Source: Lactonifactor sp. BIOML-A5 (GTDB lineage: Bacteria > Bacillota > Clostridia > Lachnospirales > Lachnospiraceae). From it: a DNA stretch of 64,000 nt. The notes beneath the pieces were generated by a model that worked only from the letters and a program-made list of their open reading frames with translations, did not search any database and was not told where the DNA came from. Positions 63,375-64,000 of this stretch are shown here, piece after piece (position 1 is the first letter of the stretch; every line of letters begins with the position of its first letter). Location: positions 15,768-79,767 of the forward strand of contig NZ_WKYV01000016.1 in NCBI RefSeq assembly GCF_009677585.1. The letters run 5' to 3'. A program made the position numbers and the translations under genes.

Positions 63375-63464
63375 ATCGGATGTACGGCTGTGGTATGGAA
63401 AGCCGGGGCATCCGATAGTGATAAGTATATAATTTATTGTATAGAGGGTTGGGGGAAAAGTCAA
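63375..63464 (-). promoter_or_regulatory. MATE promoter and hairpin leader
   Basis: On the minus strand TTGACT (63459-63464), 17 bases and TACAAT (63436-63441) give a near-consensus promoter. The transcript then carries ATCGGATG...CATCCGAT (63375-63382 and 63409-63416) with an inner CGGCT/AGCCG stem: an 8-bp stem, an internal loop, a 5-bp stem and an 11-nt loop. No T-run follows. It could be a protein-binding hairpin or a small riboswitch of unrecognised type. Confidence 0.6.
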
Positions 63465-63542
63465 CTGTTTGTGTGGGAACTTGGGATTTGACTTCCTAAA
63501 CTTGAGACTGCACAGTCGGAAGGTATGGGGGGGCAGGGGGAC

Positions 63543-63861
63543 GGTGAGAGGAACCCTGCGGCAGCGGGCTGGCTGGTTCGGGCGGGAGGGAGGCTTAAGT
63601 TCCGGGGACACCTCCGTCGCGAAGAGAGTCTAAGGCAAAACCGGAATCCCCGCCGGAGCACCGTTCGTATGTGCAAAGAATGCTTGATGTGCATTCTCTG
63701 CCCATGCTCACTTTTTTTCTGCCCTGACTGCCGAAAAAATCTCCAGCGTGAATCCCGGTTTTGCCTAAGTCTCTCTAGTCACTCCTCCGGAATCGTCCGC
63801 GGAACTTAAGCCTCCCTCCCGTACGAACCAGCCAGCCCGCTGCCGCAGCATTCCTTTCACC
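63543..63861. other. 319-nt imperfect palindrome (MITE-like or large structured RNA)
   Basis: Arms 63543-63603 and 63801-63861 (61 nt each) are reverse complements with five mismatches; the inner 48 nt have two. A second nested pair, 63623-63644 with 63755-63776 (22 nt, two mismatches), lies inside. The central loop holds a small AGAATGC/GCATTCT hairpin. The stretch is GC-richer than its flanks. I see no credible ORF. Just outside, 63887-63928 has TTCGC-TATT/AATAGTGCGAA as a further hairpin. Options are a miniature inverted-repeat element or a long folded RNA. The remainder of 63336-64000 holds the MATE promoter region and no gene. Confidence 0.75.
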
Positions 63862-64000
63862 TGGGTATAGGGAAGTTCCAGTGGGTTCGCTATTTATCCA
63901 AAACATCAAGCGGACAATAGTGCGAAATAAGAGGAAAAGTGTACAACTCTCGACCTTTCCCCCCGTTTTCCGTGAATGTGAAGTGAGTCTCTGCCAGGTC

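Noticed and set aside
63525..63809. 94-codon open frame in the palindrome at the right end
   Set aside because: It lies across the long inverted repeat, has no ribosome site and no recognisable domain; the Cys-rich middle is an effect of the loop sequence.

Overview
The window looks like chromosome of a low-to-mid-GC, spore-forming anaerobic Firmicute, most likely family Lachnospiraceae. This is inferred from gene content: a PdaA-type spore-cortex deacetylase, an oxygen-sensitive indolepyruvate:ferredoxin oxidoreductase, a ZmaR-like GNAT enzyme, a DUF4250 protein, Ktr/Trk potassium uptake, choline-binding-like wall repeats, AGGAGG-type ribosome binding sites and sigma-A promoters. No rRNA, tRNA, insertion sequence or prophage was recognised.

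Region by region. 1-670: two short CRISPR arrays with type I-C-like 33-nt repeats whose stems differ by paired changes, separated by a leader-like block. No cas gene is in the window. 675-3705: an accessory patch of small genes: an unknown protein, two small membrane proteins, a protein with a HEPN-like RNRMEH motif, a GNAT enzyme and an Imm5-like immunity protein. 3707-9373: a FUSC exporter with divergent MarR regulator, an ECF-like sigma factor with a DUF2461 protein, and guaB. 9577-18677: an extended RsmH methyltransferase, a cytosolic hybrid histidine kinase, VanZ-like and PdaA proteins, GNAT, MATE and a membrane diguanylate cyclase. 18876-24978: NudC, an EndoQ-UvrD fusion nuclease/helicase, and an IclR regulator beside a DapA-family aldolase. 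25183-30011: ktrBA, a minimal two-gene SufC-SufB-like Fe-S assembly pair and a NYN nuclease-like protein. 30026-37515: two multidomain c-di-GMP proteins with a tandem-ACT protein and a DegV protein between them. 38258-44029: an aromatic-acid module (phenylacetate-CoA ligase, IorA, IorB, tandem-ACT) followed by a sodium:solute symporter whose promoter shares an operator-like motif with the ligase promoter. 44277-47088: trkA-trkH behind a leader with mutually exclusive hairpins. 47237-54640: a repeat-rich NlpC/P60 wall protein, a nucleoside-salvage operon (deoB-cdd-pdp-deoC), and a CwlO-like NlpC/P60 hydrolase. 54900-57685: clpB and a DUF4250 gene. 57757-61932: a RraA-like protein, a 2-hydroxyacid dehydrogenase and an SLC13 permease in one operon, divergent from a LysR regulator. 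61974-64000: a MATE transporter with a structured leader, then a gene-free 0.5 kb holding a 319-nt imperfect palindrome.

Themes. (1) Turnover of aromatic amino acids and purine/pyrimidine nucleosides. (2) Cyclic-di-GMP signalling by three GGDEF/EAL proteins. (3) Two separate potassium systems with different leader structures. (4) Cell-wall remodelling enzymes. The most unusual items are the 319-nt palindrome at the right end, the shared TTTAACG...TAAAGC operator candidate, the EndoQ-UvrD fusion, the minimal Suf pair and the paired CRISPR arrays. All functional assignments are by reading motifs and family resemblance; no database search was run.
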